Source: a virus
Strand: one strand, 5' to 3'
DNA: 21,210 nt
IMG/VR virus record: IMGVR_UViG_3300021351_000043
Coordinates: 1 to 21,210 of that record
Position numbers and translations under genes: made by a program. This document shows, in pieces, positions 21,117 through 21,210 of the stretch. The notes under the pieces are model-generated. The model was not told the origin of the DNA, did not search any database, and saw only the letters and a list, made by a program, of their open reading frames with translations. Within the stretch, counting starts at the first letter, position 1; each line of letters starts with the position of its first letter.

Positions 21117-21210
21117 CTAATTGAAATGAATCAAACAACGAGCTAACACATCCGTCCCGCTGCCCTTAGATTCTAAACAATGCCCTATTTCTCGCAAGTG
21201 CTCTTCTAAC
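21117..21210 (-). CDS. C-terminal end of a gene running off the right edge
   Basis: Thirty codons end with ...VLARCLIHFN and a TAG that overlaps the AGGAGG site of the next gene. The frame is open to the window edge. The fragment is short and gives no function. Confidence 0.5.
   Translation of the reverse strand, partial: LEEHLREIGHCLESKGSGTDVLARCLIHFN

Overview
This window is a piece of a tailed double-stranded DNA phage genome (Caudoviricetes) or of a prophage. It holds an HK97-type portal protein, a Mu gpF-type head morphogenesis protein, a beta-helix tailspike-like protein and LamG-type receptor-binding candidates. Small overlapping genes are packed between them with strong Shine-Dalgarno sites. 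Every credible protein gene is on the minus strand. A small lipoprotein with a lipobox, sigma70-like promoters and an Acb2-like protein suggest a Gram-negative host, but the host cannot be named from the sequence.

In the direction of transcription (high to low coordinates) there are three regions. (1) 21210-11404 is a virion module. It contains the end of an unknown gene, a 146-aa structural protein, two paralogous LamG/jelly-roll proteins (415 and 626 aa), a 779-aa parallel beta-helix protein, a 583-aa charged coiled-coil protein with a C-terminal zinc ribbon, the portal protein and a 132-aa beta-rich protein. (2) 11373-1531 is an accessory and regulatory block placed between portal and head-morphogenesis genes. 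It opens with a 1129-aa SNF2-family helicase that carries polyvalent-protein modules. An Acb2-like anti-CBASS cyclic-nucleotide sponge, a zinc ribbon, a lipoprotein, two small HTH proteins, a pair of tandem paralogs and a Cys-rich protein follow. Next comes a 311-aa protein that joins a sigma region 4-like HTH, an XRE-type HTH and an RNA polymerase alpha-CTD-like domain, and then several small unknown genes including a degenerate nucleoside-deoxyribosyltransferase-like protein. (3) 1190-1 is a MuF head protein with a C-terminal InPase domain, running off the left edge.

The only sizeable non-coding gaps are 1191-1530, 1978-2102, 3741-3910 and 7322-7553. Three of them hold short promoter-to-terminator units. 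In 1191-1530 there are three tandem plus-strand units. Each has a TTGnnA-N17-TGnTACnnT promoter, about 50-65 nt of transcript and an intrinsic terminator, and the U-tracts of the first two terminators run straight into the next -35 element. A fourth plus-strand unit lies in 3820-3920 and a minus-strand one in 1990-2098. These point to a set of short phage RNAs, four of five opposite to gene direction.

The most interesting items are the sigma4/XRE/alpha-CTD fusion, the tandem short-RNA array, the Acb2-like gene beside a polyvalent SNF2 helicase, and the MuF-InPase fusion. Family assignments come from reading motifs and from memory of the families; no database search was possible.
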